From positions 79,942,245 through 80,006,244 of the forward strand of contig OX246737.1 of assembly GCA_945910005.1 (NCBI GenBank): a stretch of DNA of 64,000 nt. The letters run 5' to 3'. This stretch comes from Isoperla grammatica. Lineage: Eukaryota; Arthropoda; Insecta; Plecoptera; Perlodidae. The position numbers and the translations under genes are program-made. The number at the start of each line of letters is the position of its first letter. Within the stretch, counting starts at the first letter, position 1. The notes below the pieces were generated by a model. That model was not told the DNA's origin. It saw nothing but the letters and a program-made list of their open reading frames with translations, and ran no database searches. Shown piece after piece: positions 1 to 13,094 of the stretch.

Positions 1-3000
1 ACTCGTCAGGCGGCCATCGTCTCTCTCCGTCCTCTCACCGCACCCTCTATCCCCGGCACACTACCGTAGGGGCGGGAGTAGTCGGACGTACTCGTCAGGC
101 GGCCATCGTCTCTCTCCGTCCTCTCACCGCCCTCTCCATCCCCGGCACACTACCGTAGGGGCGGGAGTAGTCGGACGTACTCGTCAGGAAGCCATCGTCT
201 CTCTCCGTCCTCTCACCGCCCTCTCCATCCCCGGCACACTACCGTAGGGGCGGGAGTAGTCGGACGTACTCGTCAGGCGGCCATCGTCTCTCTCCGTCCT
301 CTCACCGCCCTCTCCATCCCCGGCACACTACCGTAGGGGCGGGAGTAGTCGGACGTACTCGTCAGGCGGCCATCGTCTCTCTCCGTCCTCTCACTGCCCT
401 CTCCATCCCCGGCACACTACCGTAGGGGCGGGAGTAGTCGGACGTACTCGTCAGGCGGCCATCGTCTCTCTCCGTCCTCTCACCGCCCTCTCTATCCCCG
501 GCACACTACCGTAGGGGCGGGAGTAGTCGGACGTACTCGTCAGGCGGCCATCGTCTCTCTCCGTCCTCTCACCGCCCTCTCCATCCCCGGCACACTACCG
601 TAGGGGCGGGAGTAGTCGGACGTACTCGTCAGGCGGCCATCGTCTCTCTCCGTCCTCTCACTGCCCTCTCCATCCCCGGCACACTACCGTAGGGGCGGGA
701 GTAGTCGGACGTACTCGTCAGGCGGCCATCGTCTCTCTCCGTCCTCTCACCGCCCTCTCTATCCCCGGCACACTACCGTAGGGGCGGGAGTAGTCGGACG
801 TACTCGTCAGGCGGCCATCGTCTCTCTCCGTCCTCTCACCGCCCTCTCCATCCCCGGCACACTACCGTAGGGGCGGGAGTAGTCGGACGTACTCGTCAGG
901 CGGCCATCGTCTCTCTCCGTCCTCTCACCGCCCTCTCTATCCCCGGCACACTACCGTAGGGGCGGGAGTAGTCGGACGTACTCGTCAGGCGGCCATCGTC
1001 TCTCTCCGTCCTCTCACCGCCCTCTCCATCCCCGGCACACTACCGTAGGGGCGGGAGTAGTCGGACGTACTCGTCAGGCGGCCATCGTCTCTCTCCGTCC
1101 TCTCACCGCCCTCTCCATCCCCGGCACACTACCGTAGGGGCGGGAGTAGTCGGACGTACTCGTCAGGCGGCCATCGTCTCTCTCCGTCCTCTCACCGCCC
1201 TCTCCATCCCCGGCACACTACCGTAGGGGCGGGAGTAGTCGGACGTACTCGTCAGGCGGCCATCGTCTCTCTCCGTCCTCTCACCGCCCTCTCCATCCCC
1301 GGCACACTACCGTAGGGGCGGGAGTAGTCGGACGTACTCGTCAGGCGGCCATCGTCTCTCTCCGTCCTCTCACCGCCCTCTCTATCCCCGGCACACTACC
1401 GTAGGGGCGGGAGTAGTCGGACGTACTCGTCAGGCGGCCATCGTCTCTCTCCGTCCTCTCACCGCCCTCTCCATCCCCGGCACACTACCGTAGGGGCGGG
1501 AGTAGTCGGACGTACTCGTCAGGCGGCCATCGTCTCTCTCCGTCCTCTCACCGCCCTCTCCATCCCCGGCACACTACCGTAGGGGCGGGAGTAGTCGGAC
1601 GTACTCGTCAGGCGGCCATCGTCTCTCTCCGTCCTCTCACCGCCCTCTCCATCCCCGGCACACTACCGTAGGGGCGGGAGTAGTCGGACGTACTCGTCAG
1701 GCGGCCATCGTCTCTCTCCGTCCTCTCACCGCCCTCGCCATCCCCGGCACACTACCGTAGGGGCGGGAGTAGTCGGACGTACTCGTCAGGCGGCCATCGT
1801 CTCTCTCCGTCCTCTCACTGCCCTCTCCATCCCCGGCACACTACCGTAGGGGCGGGAGTAGTCGGACGTACTCGTCAGGCGGCCATCGTCTCTCTCCGTC
1901 CTCTCACCGCCCTCTCTATCCCCGGCACACTACCGTAGGGGCGGGAGTAGTCGGACGTACTCGTCAGGCGGCCATCGTCTCTCTCCGTCCTCTCACCGCC
2001 CTCTCCATCCCCGGCACACTACCGTAGGGGCGGGAGTAGTCGGACGTACTCGTCAAGCGGCCATCGTCTCTCTCCGTCCTCTCACCGCCCTCTCCATCCC
2101 CGGCACACTACCGTAGGGGCGGGAGTAGTCGGACGTACTCGTCAGGCGGCCATCGTCTCTCTCCGTCCTCTCACCGCCCTCTCCATCCCCGGCACACTAC
2201 CGTAGGGGCGGGAGTAGTCGGACGTACTCGTCAGGCGGCCATCGTCTCTCTCCGTCCTCTCACCGCCCTCTCCATCCCCGGCACACTACCGTAGGGGCGG
2301 GAGTAGTCGGACGTACTCGTCAGGCGGCCATCGTCTCTCTCCGTCCTCTCACCGCCCTCTCCATCCCCGGCACACTACCGTAGGGGCGGGAGTAGTCGGA
2401 CGTACTCGTCAGGCGGCCATCGTCTCTCTCCGTCCTCTCACCGCCCTCTCCATCCCCGGCACACTACCGTAGGGGCGGGAGTAGTCGGACGTACTCGTCA
2501 GGCGGCCATCGTCTCTCTCCGTCCTCTCACCGCCCTCTCCATCCCCGGCACACTACCGTAGGGGCGGGAGTAGTCGGACGTACTCGTCAGGCGGCCATCG
2601 TCTCTCTCCGTCCTCTCACCGCCCTCTCCATCCCCGGCACACTACCGTAGGGGCGGGAGTAGTCGGACGTACTCGTCAGGCGGCCATCGTCTCTCTCCGT
2701 CCTCTCACCGCCCTCTCCATCCCCGGCACACTACCGTAGGGGCGGGAGTAGTCGGACGTACTCGTCAGGCGGCCATCGTCTCTCTCCGTCCTCTCACCGC
2801 CCTCTCCATCCCCGGCACAGGGGCGGGAGTAGTCGGACGTACTCGTCAGGCGGCCATCGTCTCTCTCCGTCCTCTCACCGCCCTCTCCATCCCCGGCACA
2901 CTACCGTAGGGGCGGGAGTAGTCGGGCGTACTCGTCAGGCGGCCATCGTCTCTCTCCGTCCTCTCACCGCCCTCTCCATCCCCGGCACACTACCGTAGGG

Positions 3001-6000
3001 GCGGGAGTAGTCGGACGTACTCGTCAGGCGGCCATCGTCTCTCTCCGTCCTCTCACCGCCCTCTCCATCCCCGGCACAATACCGTAGGGGCGGGAGTAGT
3101 CGGACGTACTCGTCAGGCGGTCATCGTCTCTCTCCGTCCTCTCACCGCCCTCTCCATCCCCGGCACACTACCGTAGGGGCGGGAGTAGTCGGACGTACTC
3201 GTCAGGCGGCCATCGTCTCTCTCCGTCCTCTCACCGCCCTCTCTATCCCCGGCACACTACCGTAGGGGCGGGAGTAGTCGGGCGTACTCGTCAGGCGGCC
3301 ATCGTCTCTCTCCGTCCTCTCACCGCCCTCTCCATCCCCGGCACACTACCGTAGGGGCGGGAGTAGTCGGGCGTACTCGTCAGGCGGCCATCGTCTCTCT
3401 CCGTCCTCTCACCGCCCTCTCCATCCCCGGCACAATACCGTAGGGGCGGGAGTAGTCGGACGTACTCGTCAGGCGGTCATCGTCTCTCTCCGTCCTCTCA
3501 CCGCCCTCTCCATCCCCGGCACACTACCGTAGGGGCGGGAGTAGTCGGACGTACTCGTCAGGCGGCCATCGTCTCTCTCCGTCCTCTCACCGCCCTCTCC
3601 ATCCCCGGCACAATACCGTAGGGGCGGGAGTAGTCGGACGTACTCGTCAGGCGGTCATCGTCTCTCTCCGTCCTCTCACCGCCCTCTCCATCCCCGGCAC
3701 ACAACCGTAGGGGCGGGAGTAGTCGGACGTACTCGTCAGGCGGCCATCGTCTCTCTCCGTCTTCTCACCGCCCTCTCCATCCCCGGCACACTACCGTAGG
3801 GGCGGAAGTAGTCGGACGTACTCGTCAGGCGGCCATCGTCTCTCTCCGTCCTCTCACCGCCCTCTCCATCCCCGGCACACTACCGTAGGGGCGGGAGTAG
3901 TCGGACGTACTCGTCAGGCGGCCATCGTCTCTCTCCGTCCTCTCACCGCCCTCTCCATCCCCGGCACACTACCGTAGGGGCGGGAGTAGTCGGACGTACT
4001 CGTCAGGCGGCCATCGTCTCTCTCCGTCCTCTCACCGCCCTCTCTATCCCCGGCACACTACCGTAGGGGCGGGAGTAGTCGGACGTACTCGTCAGGCGGC
4101 CATCGTCTCTCTCCGTCCTCTCACCGCCCTCTCCATCCCCGGCACACTACCGTAGGAGCGGGAGTAGTCGGACGTACTCGTCAGGCGGCCATCGTCTCTC
4201 TCCGTCCCCTCACCGCCCTCTCCATCCCCGGCACACTACCGTAGGGGCGGGAGTAGTCGGACGTACTCGTCAGGCGGCCATCGTCTCTCTCCGTCCTCTC
4301 ACCGCCCTCTCCATCCCCGGCACACTACCGTAGGGGGGGGAGTAGTCGGACGTACTCGTCAGGCGGCCATCGTCTCTCTCCGTCCTCTCACCGCCCTCTC
4401 CATCCCCGGCACACTACCGTAGGGGCGGGAGTAGTCGGACGTACTCGTCAGGCGGCCATCGTCTCTCTCCGTCCCCTCACCGCCCTCTCCATCCCCGGCA
4501 CACTACCGTAGGGGCGGGAGTAGTCGGACGTACTCGTCAGGCGGCCATCGTCTCTCTCCGTCCTCTCACCGCCCTCTCCATCCCCGGCACACTACCGTAG
4601 GGGCGGGAGTAGTCGGACGTACTCGTCAGGCGGCCATCGTCTCTCTCCGTCCTCTCACCGCCCTCTCCATCCCCGGCACACTACCGTAGGGGCGGGAGTA
4701 GTCGGACGTACTCGTCAGGCGGCCATCGTCTCTCTCCGTCCTCTCACCGCCCTCTCCATCCCTTGCACACTACCGTAGGGGCGGGAGTAGTCGGACGTAC
4801 TCGTCAGGCGGCCATCGTCTCTCTCCGTCCTCTCACCGCCCTCTCCATCCCCGGCACACTACCGTAGGGGCGGGAGTAGTCGGACGTACTCGTCAGGCGG
4901 CCATCGTCTCTCTCCGTCCTCTCACTGCCCTCTCCATCCCCGGCACACTACCGTAGGGGCGGGAGTAGTCGGACGTACTCGTCAGGCGGCCATCGTCTCT
5001 CTCCGTCCTCTCACCGCCCTCTCCATCCCCGGCACACTACCGTAGGGGCGGGAGTAGTCGGACGTACTCGTCAGGCGGCCATCGTCTCTCTCCGTCCTCT
5101 CACCGCCCTCTCCATCCCCGGCACACTACCGTAGGGGCGGGAGTAGTCGGACGTACTCGTCAGGCGGCCATCGTCTCTCTCCGTCCCCTCACCGCCCTCT
5201 CCATCCCCCAGCACACTACCGTAGGGGCGGGAGTAGTCGGACGTACTCGTCAGGCGGCCATCGTCTCTCTCCGTCCTCTCACCGCCCTCTCCATCCCCGG
5301 CACACTACCGTAGGGGCGGGAGTAGTCGGACGTACTCGTCAGGCGGCCATCGTCTCTCTCCGTCCTCTCACCGCCCTCTCCATCCCCGGCACACTACCGT
5401 AGGGGCGGGAGTAGTCGGACGTACTCGTCAGGCGGCCATCGTCTCTCTCCGTCCTCTCACCGCCGTCTCCATCCCCGGCACACTACCGTAGAGGCGGGAG
5501 TAGTCGGACGTACTCGTCAGGCGGCCATCGTCTCTCTCCGTCCTCTCACCGCCCTCTCCATCCCTTGCACACTACCGTAGGGGCGGGAGTAGTCGGACGT
5601 ACTCGTCAGGCGGCCATCGTCTCTCTCCGTCCTCTCACCGCCCTCTCCATCCCCGGCACACTACCGTAGGGGCGGGAGTAGTCGGACGTACTCGTCAGGC
5701 GGCCATCGTCTCTCTCCGTCCTCTCACCGCCCTCTCCATCCCCGGCACACTACCGTAGGGGCGGGAGTAGTCGGACGTACTCGTCAGGCGGCCATCGTCT
5801 CTCCGTCCTCTCACCGCCCTCTCCATCCCCGGCACACTACCGTAGGGGCGGGAGTAGTCGGACGTACTCGTCAGGCGGCCATCGTCTCTCTCCGTCCTCT
5901 CACCGCCCTCTCCATCCCCGGCACACTACCGTAGGGGCGGGAGTAGTCGGACGTACTCGTCAGGCGGCCATCGTCTCTCTCCGTCCTCTCACCGCCCTCT

Positions 6001-9000
6001 CCATCCCCGGCACACTACCGTAGGGGCGGGAGTAGTCGGACGTACTCGTCAGGCGGCCATCGTCTCTCTCCAACCTCTCACCGCCCTCTCCATCCCCGGC
6101 ACACTACCGTAGGGGCGGGAGTAGTCGGACGTACTCGTCAGGCGGCCATCGTCTCTCCGTCCTCTCACCGCCCTCTCCATCCCCGGCACACTACCGTAGG
6201 GGCGAGAGTAGTCGGACGTACTCGTCAGGCGGCCATCGTCTCTCCGTCCTCTCACCGCCCTCTCCATCCCCGGCACACTACCGTAGGGGCGGGAGTAGTC
6301 GGACGTACTCGTCAGGCAGCCATCGTCTCTCTCCGTCCTCTCACCGCCCTCTCCATCCCCGGCACACTACCGTAGGGGCGGGAGTAGTCGGACGTACTCG
6401 TCAGGCGGCCATCGTCTCTCTCCGTCCTCTCACCGCCCTCTCCATCCCCGGCACACTACCGTAGGGGCGGGAGTAGTCGGACGTACTCGTCAGGCGGCCA
6501 TCGTCTCTCTCCGCCCTCTCCATCCCCGGCACACTACCGTAGGGGCGGGAGTAGTCGGACGTACTCGTCAGGCGGCCATCGTCTCTCTCCGTCCTGTCAC
6601 CGCCCTCTCCATCCCCGGCACACTACCGTAGGGGCGGGAGTAGTCGGACGTACTCGTCAGGCGGCCATCGTCTCTCTCCGTCCTCTCACCGCCCTCTCCA
6701 TCCCCGGCACACAACCGTAGGGGCGGGAGTAGTCGGACGTACTCGTCAGGCGGCCATCGTCTCTCTCCGTTCTCTCACCGCCCTCTCCATCCCCGGCACA
6801 CTACCGTAGGGGCGGGAGTAGTCGGACGTACTCGTCAGGCGGCCATCGTCTCTCTCCGTCCTCTCACCGCCCTCTCCATCCCCGGCACACTACCGTAGGG
6901 GCGGGAGTAGTCGGACGTGCTCGTCAGGCGGCCATCGTCTCTCTCCGTCCTCTCACCGCCCTCTCCATCCCCGGCACACTACCGTAGGGGCGGGAGTAGT
7001 CGGACGTACTCGTCAGGCGGCCATCGTCTCTCTCCGTCCTCTCACCGCCCTCTCCATCCCCGGCACACTACCGTAGGGGCGGGAGTAGTCGGACGTACTC
7101 GTCAGGCGGCCATCGTCTCTCTCCGTCCTCTCACCGCCCTCTCCATCCCTTGCACACTACCGTAGGGGCGGGAGTAGTCGGACGTACTCGTCAGGCGGCC
7201 ATCGTCTCTCTCCGTCCTCTCACCGCCCTCTCCATCCCCGGCACACTACCGTAGGGGCGGGAGTAGTCGGACGTACTCGTCAGGCGGCCATCGTCTCTCT
7301 CCGTCCTCTCACCGCCCTCTCCATCCCCGGCACACTACCGTAGGGGCGGGAGTAGTCGGACGTACTTGTCAGGCGGCCATCGTCTCTCTCCGTCCTCTCA
7401 CCGCCCTCTCCATCCCCGGCACACTACCGTAGGGGCGGGAGTAGTCGGACGTACTCGTCAGGCGGCCATCGTCTCTCTCCGTCCTCTCACCGCCCTCTCC
7501 ATCCCCGGCACACTACCGTAGGGGCGGGAGTAGTCGGACGTACTCGTCAGGCGGCCATCGTCTCTCTCCGTCCTCTCACCGCCCTCTCCATCCTCGGCAC
7601 ACTACCGTAGGGGCGGGAGTAATCGGACGTACTCGTCAGGCGGCCATCGTCTCTCTCCGTCCTCTCACCGCCCTCTCCATCCCCGGCACACTACCGTAGG
7701 GGTGGGAGTAGTCGGACGTACTCGTCAGGCGGCCATCGTCTCTCTCCGTCCTCTCACCGCCCTCTCCATCCCCGGCACACTACCGTAGGGGCGGGAGTAG
7801 TCGGACGTACTCGTCAGGCGGCCATCGTCTCTCTCCGTCCTCTCACCGCCCTCTCCATCCCCGGCACACTACCGTAGGGGCGGGAGTAGTCGGGCGTACT
7901 CGTCAGGCGGCCATCGTCTCTCTCCGTCCTCTCACAACCCTCTCCATCCCCGGCACACTACCGTAGGGGCGGGAGTAGTCGGACGTACTCGTCAGGCGGC
8001 CATCGTCTCTCTCCGTCCTCTCACCGCCCTCTCCATCCCCGGCACACTACCGTAGGGGCGGGAGTAGTCGGGCGTACTCGTCAGGCGGCCATCGTCTCTC
8101 TCCGTCCTCTCACCGCCCTCTCCATCCCCGGCACACTACCGTAGGGGCGGGAGTAGTCGGACGTACTCGTCAGGCGGCCATCGTCTCTCTCCGTCCTCTC
8201 ACCGCCCTCTCCATCCCCGGCACACAACCGTAGGGGCGGGAGTAGTCGGACGTACTCGTCAGGCGGCCATCGTCTCTCTCCGTCCTCTCACCGCCCTCTC
8301 CATCCCCGGCACACTACCGTAGGGGCGGGAGTAGTCGGACGTACTCGTCAGGCGGCCATCGTCTCTCTCCGTCCTCTCACCGCCCTCTCCATCCCCGGCA
8401 CACAACCGTAGGGGCGGGAGTAGTCGGACGTACTCGTCAGGCAGCCATCGTCTCTCTCCGTCCTCTCACCGCCCTCTCCATCCCCGGCACACTACCGTAG
8501 GGGCGGGAGTAGTCGGACGTACTCGTCAGGCGGCCATCGTCTCTCTCCGTCCTCTCACCGCCCTCTCCATCCCCGGCACACTACCGTAGGGGCGGGAGTT
8601 GTCGGACGTACTCGTCAGGCGGCCATCGTCTCTCTCCGTCCTCTCACCGCCCTCTCCATCCCCGGCACACTACCGTAGGGGCGGGAGTAGTCGGACGTAC
8701 TCGTCAGGCGGCCATCGTCTCTCTCCGTCCTCTCACCGCCCTCTCCATCCCCGGCACACTACCGTAGGGGCGGGAGTTGTCGGACGTACTCGTCAGGCGG
8801 CCATCGTCTCTCTCCGTCCTCTCACCGCCCTCTCCATCCCCGGCACACTACCGTAGGGGCGGGAGTAGTCGGACGTACTCGTCAGGCGGCCATCGTCTCT
8901 CTCCGTCCTCTCACCGCCCTCTCCATCCCCGGCACACTACCGTAGGGGCGGGAGTAGTCGGACGTACTCGTCAGGCGGCCATCGTCTCTCTCCGTCCTCT

Positions 9001-9488
9001 CACCGCCCTCTCCATCCCCGGCGCACTACCGTAGGGGCGGGAGTAGTCGGACGTACTCGTCAGGCGGCCATCGTCTCTCTCCGTCCTCTTACCGCCCTCT
9101 CCATCCCCGGCACACTACCGTAGGGGCGGGAGTAGTCGGACGATCTCGTCAGGCGCCCATCGTCTCTCTCCGTCCTCTCACCACCCTCTCCATCCCCGGC
9201 ACACTACCGTAGGGGCGGGAGTAGTCGGACGTACTCGTCAGGCGGCCATCGTCTCTCTCCGTCCTCTCACCGCCCTCTCCATCCCCGGCACACTACCGTA
9301 GGGGCGGGAGTAGTCGGACGTACTCGTCAGGCGGCCATCGTCTCTCTCCGTCCTCTTACCGCCCTCTCCATCCCCGGCACACTACCGTAGGGGCGGGAGT
9401 AGTCGGACGTACTCGTCAGGCGGCCATCGTCTCTCTCCGTCCTCTCACCGCCCTCTCCATCCCCGGCACACTACCGTAGGGGCGGGAG
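1..9488. repeat. 89-bp GC-rich satellite array, about 106 copies
   Basis: Head-to-tail copies of an 89-bp unit fill the left end and continue beyond the window edge. Copies differ by a few substitutions, such as CTCTCCATCC against CTCTCTATCC, GGACGT against GGGCGT and CACTACC against CACAATACC. A few units are shortened (near 2816, 6175, 6235 and 6510). The unit is CpG-rich and non-coding; short open frames across it are products of periodicity (89 is not a multiple of 3). The array stops inside a unit at about 9488 and meets a degraded gypsy element. A satellite of this size could be heterochromatic, but nothing here shows its chromosomal position. Confidence 0.97.
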
Positions 9489-10120
9489 TACAACAATCGC
9501 CTATATTGCCGCATGATTGTCCCTAATTTTACGTTGGTTTAGTAATATAATTTTTATCTTACTACGATACTTAATCCTAAATCATTAATTGAGAGGAGAG
9601 TACATATCTCTAAGCAATCGCAGGAACCCAATAATTAACAATTGAGAAGAAGGTTCTGCAGTGCTAGCCAACACTCTATTTGATATAATCAGAAAGATAC
9701 TTCGGAGGGCCTCGGACTCTAGACCCGCGGTTCCGGGTGCATCTGGGGTCTGTGGCTTCTTTTTCGTCCTCGTCATTGGAAAGCTTGGAAACGGGATCAC
9801 CGTCGTCCACACAGTCTGCGGACCCCCATAGTTTCAACAAGGACACGTGTGCCACAGTGGAGTAGAACCTCCCTCCCTCCGGTGAATGAAGCTGAGACAC
9901 CCGATACGTGTCGCCCGGCAGACAAGCGGATCACTAATGGCCTGCGATACTTTTCTTGGGTCTTGGTGGGTTCTCCGATATGCACTGGAACTCTTCGCAT
10001 GGCCACGATCTCGCCCACATCATACTGGGTAGCCGCGTAGCGTTTCCGATCGAACGACTCCTTTGTCTTGAGCTGTTTCTCCGCGATGACGTTCCGCGCC
10101 TCTGCTTGTAGCGTGGATGG
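9489..10120 (-). pseudogene. C-terminal end of an old Ty3/gypsy pol (level 1 of the nest), with 3' flank
   Basis: On the minus strand the sequence from 10120 to 9676 encodes the end of a gypsy-type integrase. A basic stretch is followed by a GEIVAMRRVP block and, after a frame change near 9930, by GDTYRVSQLH and an acidic tail ending at a stop at 9676. This is the other half of the fragment at 32947-34061. The reading frame crosses the hAT insertion point exactly if the hAT element and one GTGGATGG copy are removed. The 187 bases from 9489 to 9675 have no coding signal and are probably 3' untranslated or LTR-derived. I see no intact LTR. The element is dead: truncated at both sides and frameshifted. 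Confidence 0.8.
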
Positions 10121-10599
10121 CAGTGGCGTAGCTACGCCTTTACGGGCCCGGGTGCAAACTGGACACGACGCCCCCCCCCCCCCTCCATTTTAGGTTTATA
10201 CGCACAAACACATCACAAGATAACTACCGCTTATCCGCTCATTTTATCTCGCGGGAATGGGCCGCATGGTTTGCACGGTCCTAAAGAGATGATGTATCGT
10301 TTATCTTGAGACATTAATTTATTAAAGTTGGCCTAGTCGGTAGAGTAGCTAGTATTGGTCTGCTCAGGGATATCAGTAGGTTTCTGTACCTGTAAATCAT
10401 CATTGTGTAACTCTTCAACTAAAAGTTGCTGTTGCTCTTGATTATCTTCAGGATCGGTTGTAACTTTACTTACGGTTTGTTACGGTTGCACTGCCTGATG
10501 GACGACTAGTACGTCCTTGACAAGGTCTATATGATCTCCGCCTAGCGGAGTTCGACGAGCCTCCGCTAGGCGAAGATCAAGTAGACTTTGGTAGCTGGT

Positions 10600-11317
10600 T
10601 GTTATGTAAGGGATGTTGACATAAGTAATGTTTCAATTCAAGATGGGAGAATAAATAAAAATCAAATTCAACACCCGGAAATAAATATAATGAATACAAA
10701 GTACACCAACTAGACAATGTAACTGTAGATATTAATCAGTACTAAAGAGTGAATAGGTAAGCTTCTTAGAGCACAAACGACTGTTTCGTAACAAGTCCAC
10801 AACGCAAGGTCGTGTCGCGCTAATGTCAACTGTCACTCGCCGGCTAGGCGGCCAGGCACAAGGCGCATGCGTCGAAGTTTCATAGCTCGCTGCGGAGCAG
10901 CACGGAACGTAGGGCGCGCGCAGGAGGCGCGCACACAAAATAGACTTGATGCATTCTGGTGGCAAGAAAATAAACTTCTATTAAGAGTGGTAAAGCTGTC
11001 AATTTTCATTGTTGTTTAATTGTTATTATTCATTAATGGCGCTGAAAGGAGGTTGCTTAGCAGCGCTATCTATGTTAGTTTTGAGTCCTCTTATAGAGGA
11101 CTCAAAACTCCTCTATAAAAGTCCTCTATAAGAGGACTCAAAACTAACATAGATAGCGCTGCTAAGCAACCTCCTTTCAGCGCCATTAATGAATAATAAC
11201 AATTAAACAACAATGAAAATTGACAGCTTTACCACTCCTAATAGAAGTTTATTTTCTTGCCACCAGAATGCATCAAGTCTATTTTGAGTGCTCTATAAAT
11301 GCACAAAACAGTGAACA
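10600..11317 (-). repeat. BEL 3' LTR, enlarged by a foldback insertion
   Basis: This copy aligns with 31388-32133 over about 365 bases at high identity, including the whole block 10690-10933 against 31855-32097. It differs by carrying a 350-bp foldback element at about 10934-11287, where the other LTR has only about a dozen bases. A purine-rich stretch lies immediately inside it (minus strand, next to 11318), as expected for the polypurine tract. Confidence 0.88.
10936..11286. mobile_element. Foldback element with two arms of about 166 bp
   Basis: The sequence from 10936 to about 11101 is repeated in inverse orientation from about 11121 to 11286 with very few mismatches, around a loop of roughly 20 bases. 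The inner part (GAGTCCTCTTATAGAGGACTC core) is also self-complementary. There is no coding capacity. Its absence from the other LTR of the same BEL element shows that it entered after BEL integrated. A long-armed MITE or Foldback-type element fits; the superfamily cannot be told. Confidence 0.85.
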
Positions 11318-11389
11318 TTACCGCCCACCTTGAAAGGCTGGGCTTTCAACAAAAAACACAAACACAGCGATACACAAAAATCACAGTGA

Positions 11390-11776
11390 TCAGTCTGTAG
11401 GTAACGGGCACAGATTGTTGGTAGCCAGCTTGAAGAGTTTTCGTGAAGTCTTGACCGTAGCGACACGCACGATGCCATCAGCACCAGGGTGTAGAGTCAC
11501 GACCCGACCGATATCCCAGGTAAGGGGAGGACGAAAGTCTTCCTTGAGAAGCACCAAGGAGTTGAGTTGAATGTCCCGGCCCTTGGCGCTCCATTTATGA
11601 CGCTGTTGCAGAGATGTCAGGTACTCGGGTGAGTAGCGACGCCAGAAAGCTTGGAGTAGCTGTTGGCCTCTCTGCCACCTACTCAGACGGTTAATACTAA
11701 GTGAGGTGAGGTCGGGTTCAACAGGCGTGGAATGAGTATCAGAGATGAGAAAATGAGCTGGGGTAAGTGGAAGCAA
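11390..11776 (-). pseudogene. BEL integrase C-terminal domain
   Basis: An open frame of 128 codons carries the conserved end of BEL/Pao pol: a PAHFLIS start block, LSRWQRGQQLLQ, FWRRYSPEYL and then LLKEDFRPPLTWDIGRV. This domain follows the integrase core in BEL elements. It is separated from the core by the duplicated 67-bp segment at 11814-11947, so it would not be translated in frame with it. Confidence 0.85.
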
Positions 11777-11813
11777 GTCATCAGGGTTGGAAGATAGTGG
11801 AGTGATAGGTCTC

Positions 11814-11947
11814 GAGTTAACGCAGGACTCGATTTGACATAGCAGGGTTAGCAGGGTTCATCGAACTGCAATTGAGCATTGAGTTAACGCAGGACTCGAT
11901 TTGACATAGCAGGGTTAGCAGGGTTCATCGAACTGCAATTGAGCATT
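11814..11947. repeat. 67-bp tandem duplication inside BEL pol
   Basis: Positions 11814-11880 and 11881-11947 are two identical 67-bp units, each beginning GAGTTAACGCAGG. Because 67 is not a multiple of three, the duplication breaks the integrase frame between the catalytic core and the C-terminal domain. It looks like a local replication-slippage event after integration. Confidence 0.95.
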
Positions 11948-12388
11948 GCCTGTCAAACGCTTGAGATGACCTTTCACAGTTTTAACACCAGCTTCCCACA
12001 AACCGCCAAAGTGACGTGATCTAGCAGGGATAAACTTCCACGTTATCTCATCTTCAGCTAGAAGCCTAGCTACGTCATGTTGATACGCGTTAGATAGAAA
12101 CAACTTGCGTAGATCGGCGAGTTCATTTTTTGCTCCAACAAACGTGGTAGCGTTATCGCAATAGATGTGAGTAGGTTTGCCTCTTCTTGAAATGAATCGT
12201 TTGAAGGCAGCAAGAAAGGCTTCTGTGGTGAGATACATCACCAATTCCAAGTGGATGGCCTTGGTAGCCATGCAAATGAATAAGGCAATATAGGTTTTTA
12301 CAGCAGTTGAACGTCGTTGGAACATTCGTTCAGATGACCGAGAGCTGTCCACTTCGGCCCTATATACTAGGGCCACAGTAATCCACAC
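11915..12388 (-). pseudogene. BEL integrase catalytic core
   Basis: The frame contains the retroviral-type integrase core in its BEL form. The second catalytic aspartate lies in YCDNATTFVG and the catalytic glutamate in HFGGLWEAGVK. The part with the first catalytic aspartate is read in the preceding frame (GVDYCGP, near 12395), so a frame change at about 12390 separates it from the rest. The 3' side runs into the 67-bp duplication. Confidence 0.85.
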
Positions 12389-13094
12389 CGCAATTTAGGA
12401 ATGGACGACTTGGTTGAACACGGTCGTGTGGCAAATCACCCATTAATTGGTTGTTGTTTGTTGGATTTACCTTGAAGCACTTGATACACTTTCGAACTAT
12501 CCTTCGAGTGAGAATTTTTCCATTGATGGGCCAAAATTTTGTTCTGATTCTTGCTAGAAGGGCTTGAGGTCCGGCATGAAAGGATTTGATATGTTCACTT
12601 TGAATAATTAGTTTAGTTATGACATGATCTTCGGGCAAGATGATAGGATGTTTATGGTTATAGTCAAGTTCGGAATGTTTTAAACGACCGCCCACCCTGA
12701 GCAAACCATTAGTGTCAACGAAGGGGTTTAAGGTGCGAAGTTTGCTGCTAGGCTTGACTTGACCTTTCTTTTTTAGGCTCTTAATTTCATCTGCAAAATG
12801 CAGTTGTTGAGCAGAATTAATCCAAAAGACTTTAGCTACTTGAAGCTCGGGCACCGTCAGGGGGCCATACTGCCTCTGGTTGCGATGTAGTCTTGTGTTG
12901 TTGACGAATCGCTTGCACAATGCGGTGATTCTTGTAAGCTTGTACCAGCAGGAGAACTTCGAGTCTAAGTTGAGATTTTCTGCTGACTCTAGATTAACTG
13001 GACAAGAGATGATCAGGTTTTTCTTTTCTTCAATTATGTCCGGTGAAGGAATTTCTTGTTGTATAGGCGCGGTAGGCCATTGCCTGGAATCATG
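12360..13094 (-). pseudogene. BEL RNase H-integrase linker and zinc-binding domain
   Basis: Reading continues in the frame of the RT-RNase H block after an in-frame TAG at 13095-13097. It encodes VGGRLKHSELDYNHKHPIIL and then an HHCC-type module (HAGPQALLARIR followed by CIKC), which binds zinc at the N-terminus of integrase. It ends in GVDYCGP, the start of the catalytic core, just before a frame change. The fragment is diagnostic for BEL/Pao pol but is not translatable with its neighbours. Confidence 0.8.

Noticed and set aside
6049..9034. Several 70-85 codon open frames across the satellite
   Set aside because: They repeat with the 89-bp period, shift frame between units and have no protein-like features; they are products of the repeat.
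1..9488. The regular array considered as a CRISPR
   Set aside because: Units are contiguous and near-identical without unique spacers, and the context is eukaryotic; it is a satellite.
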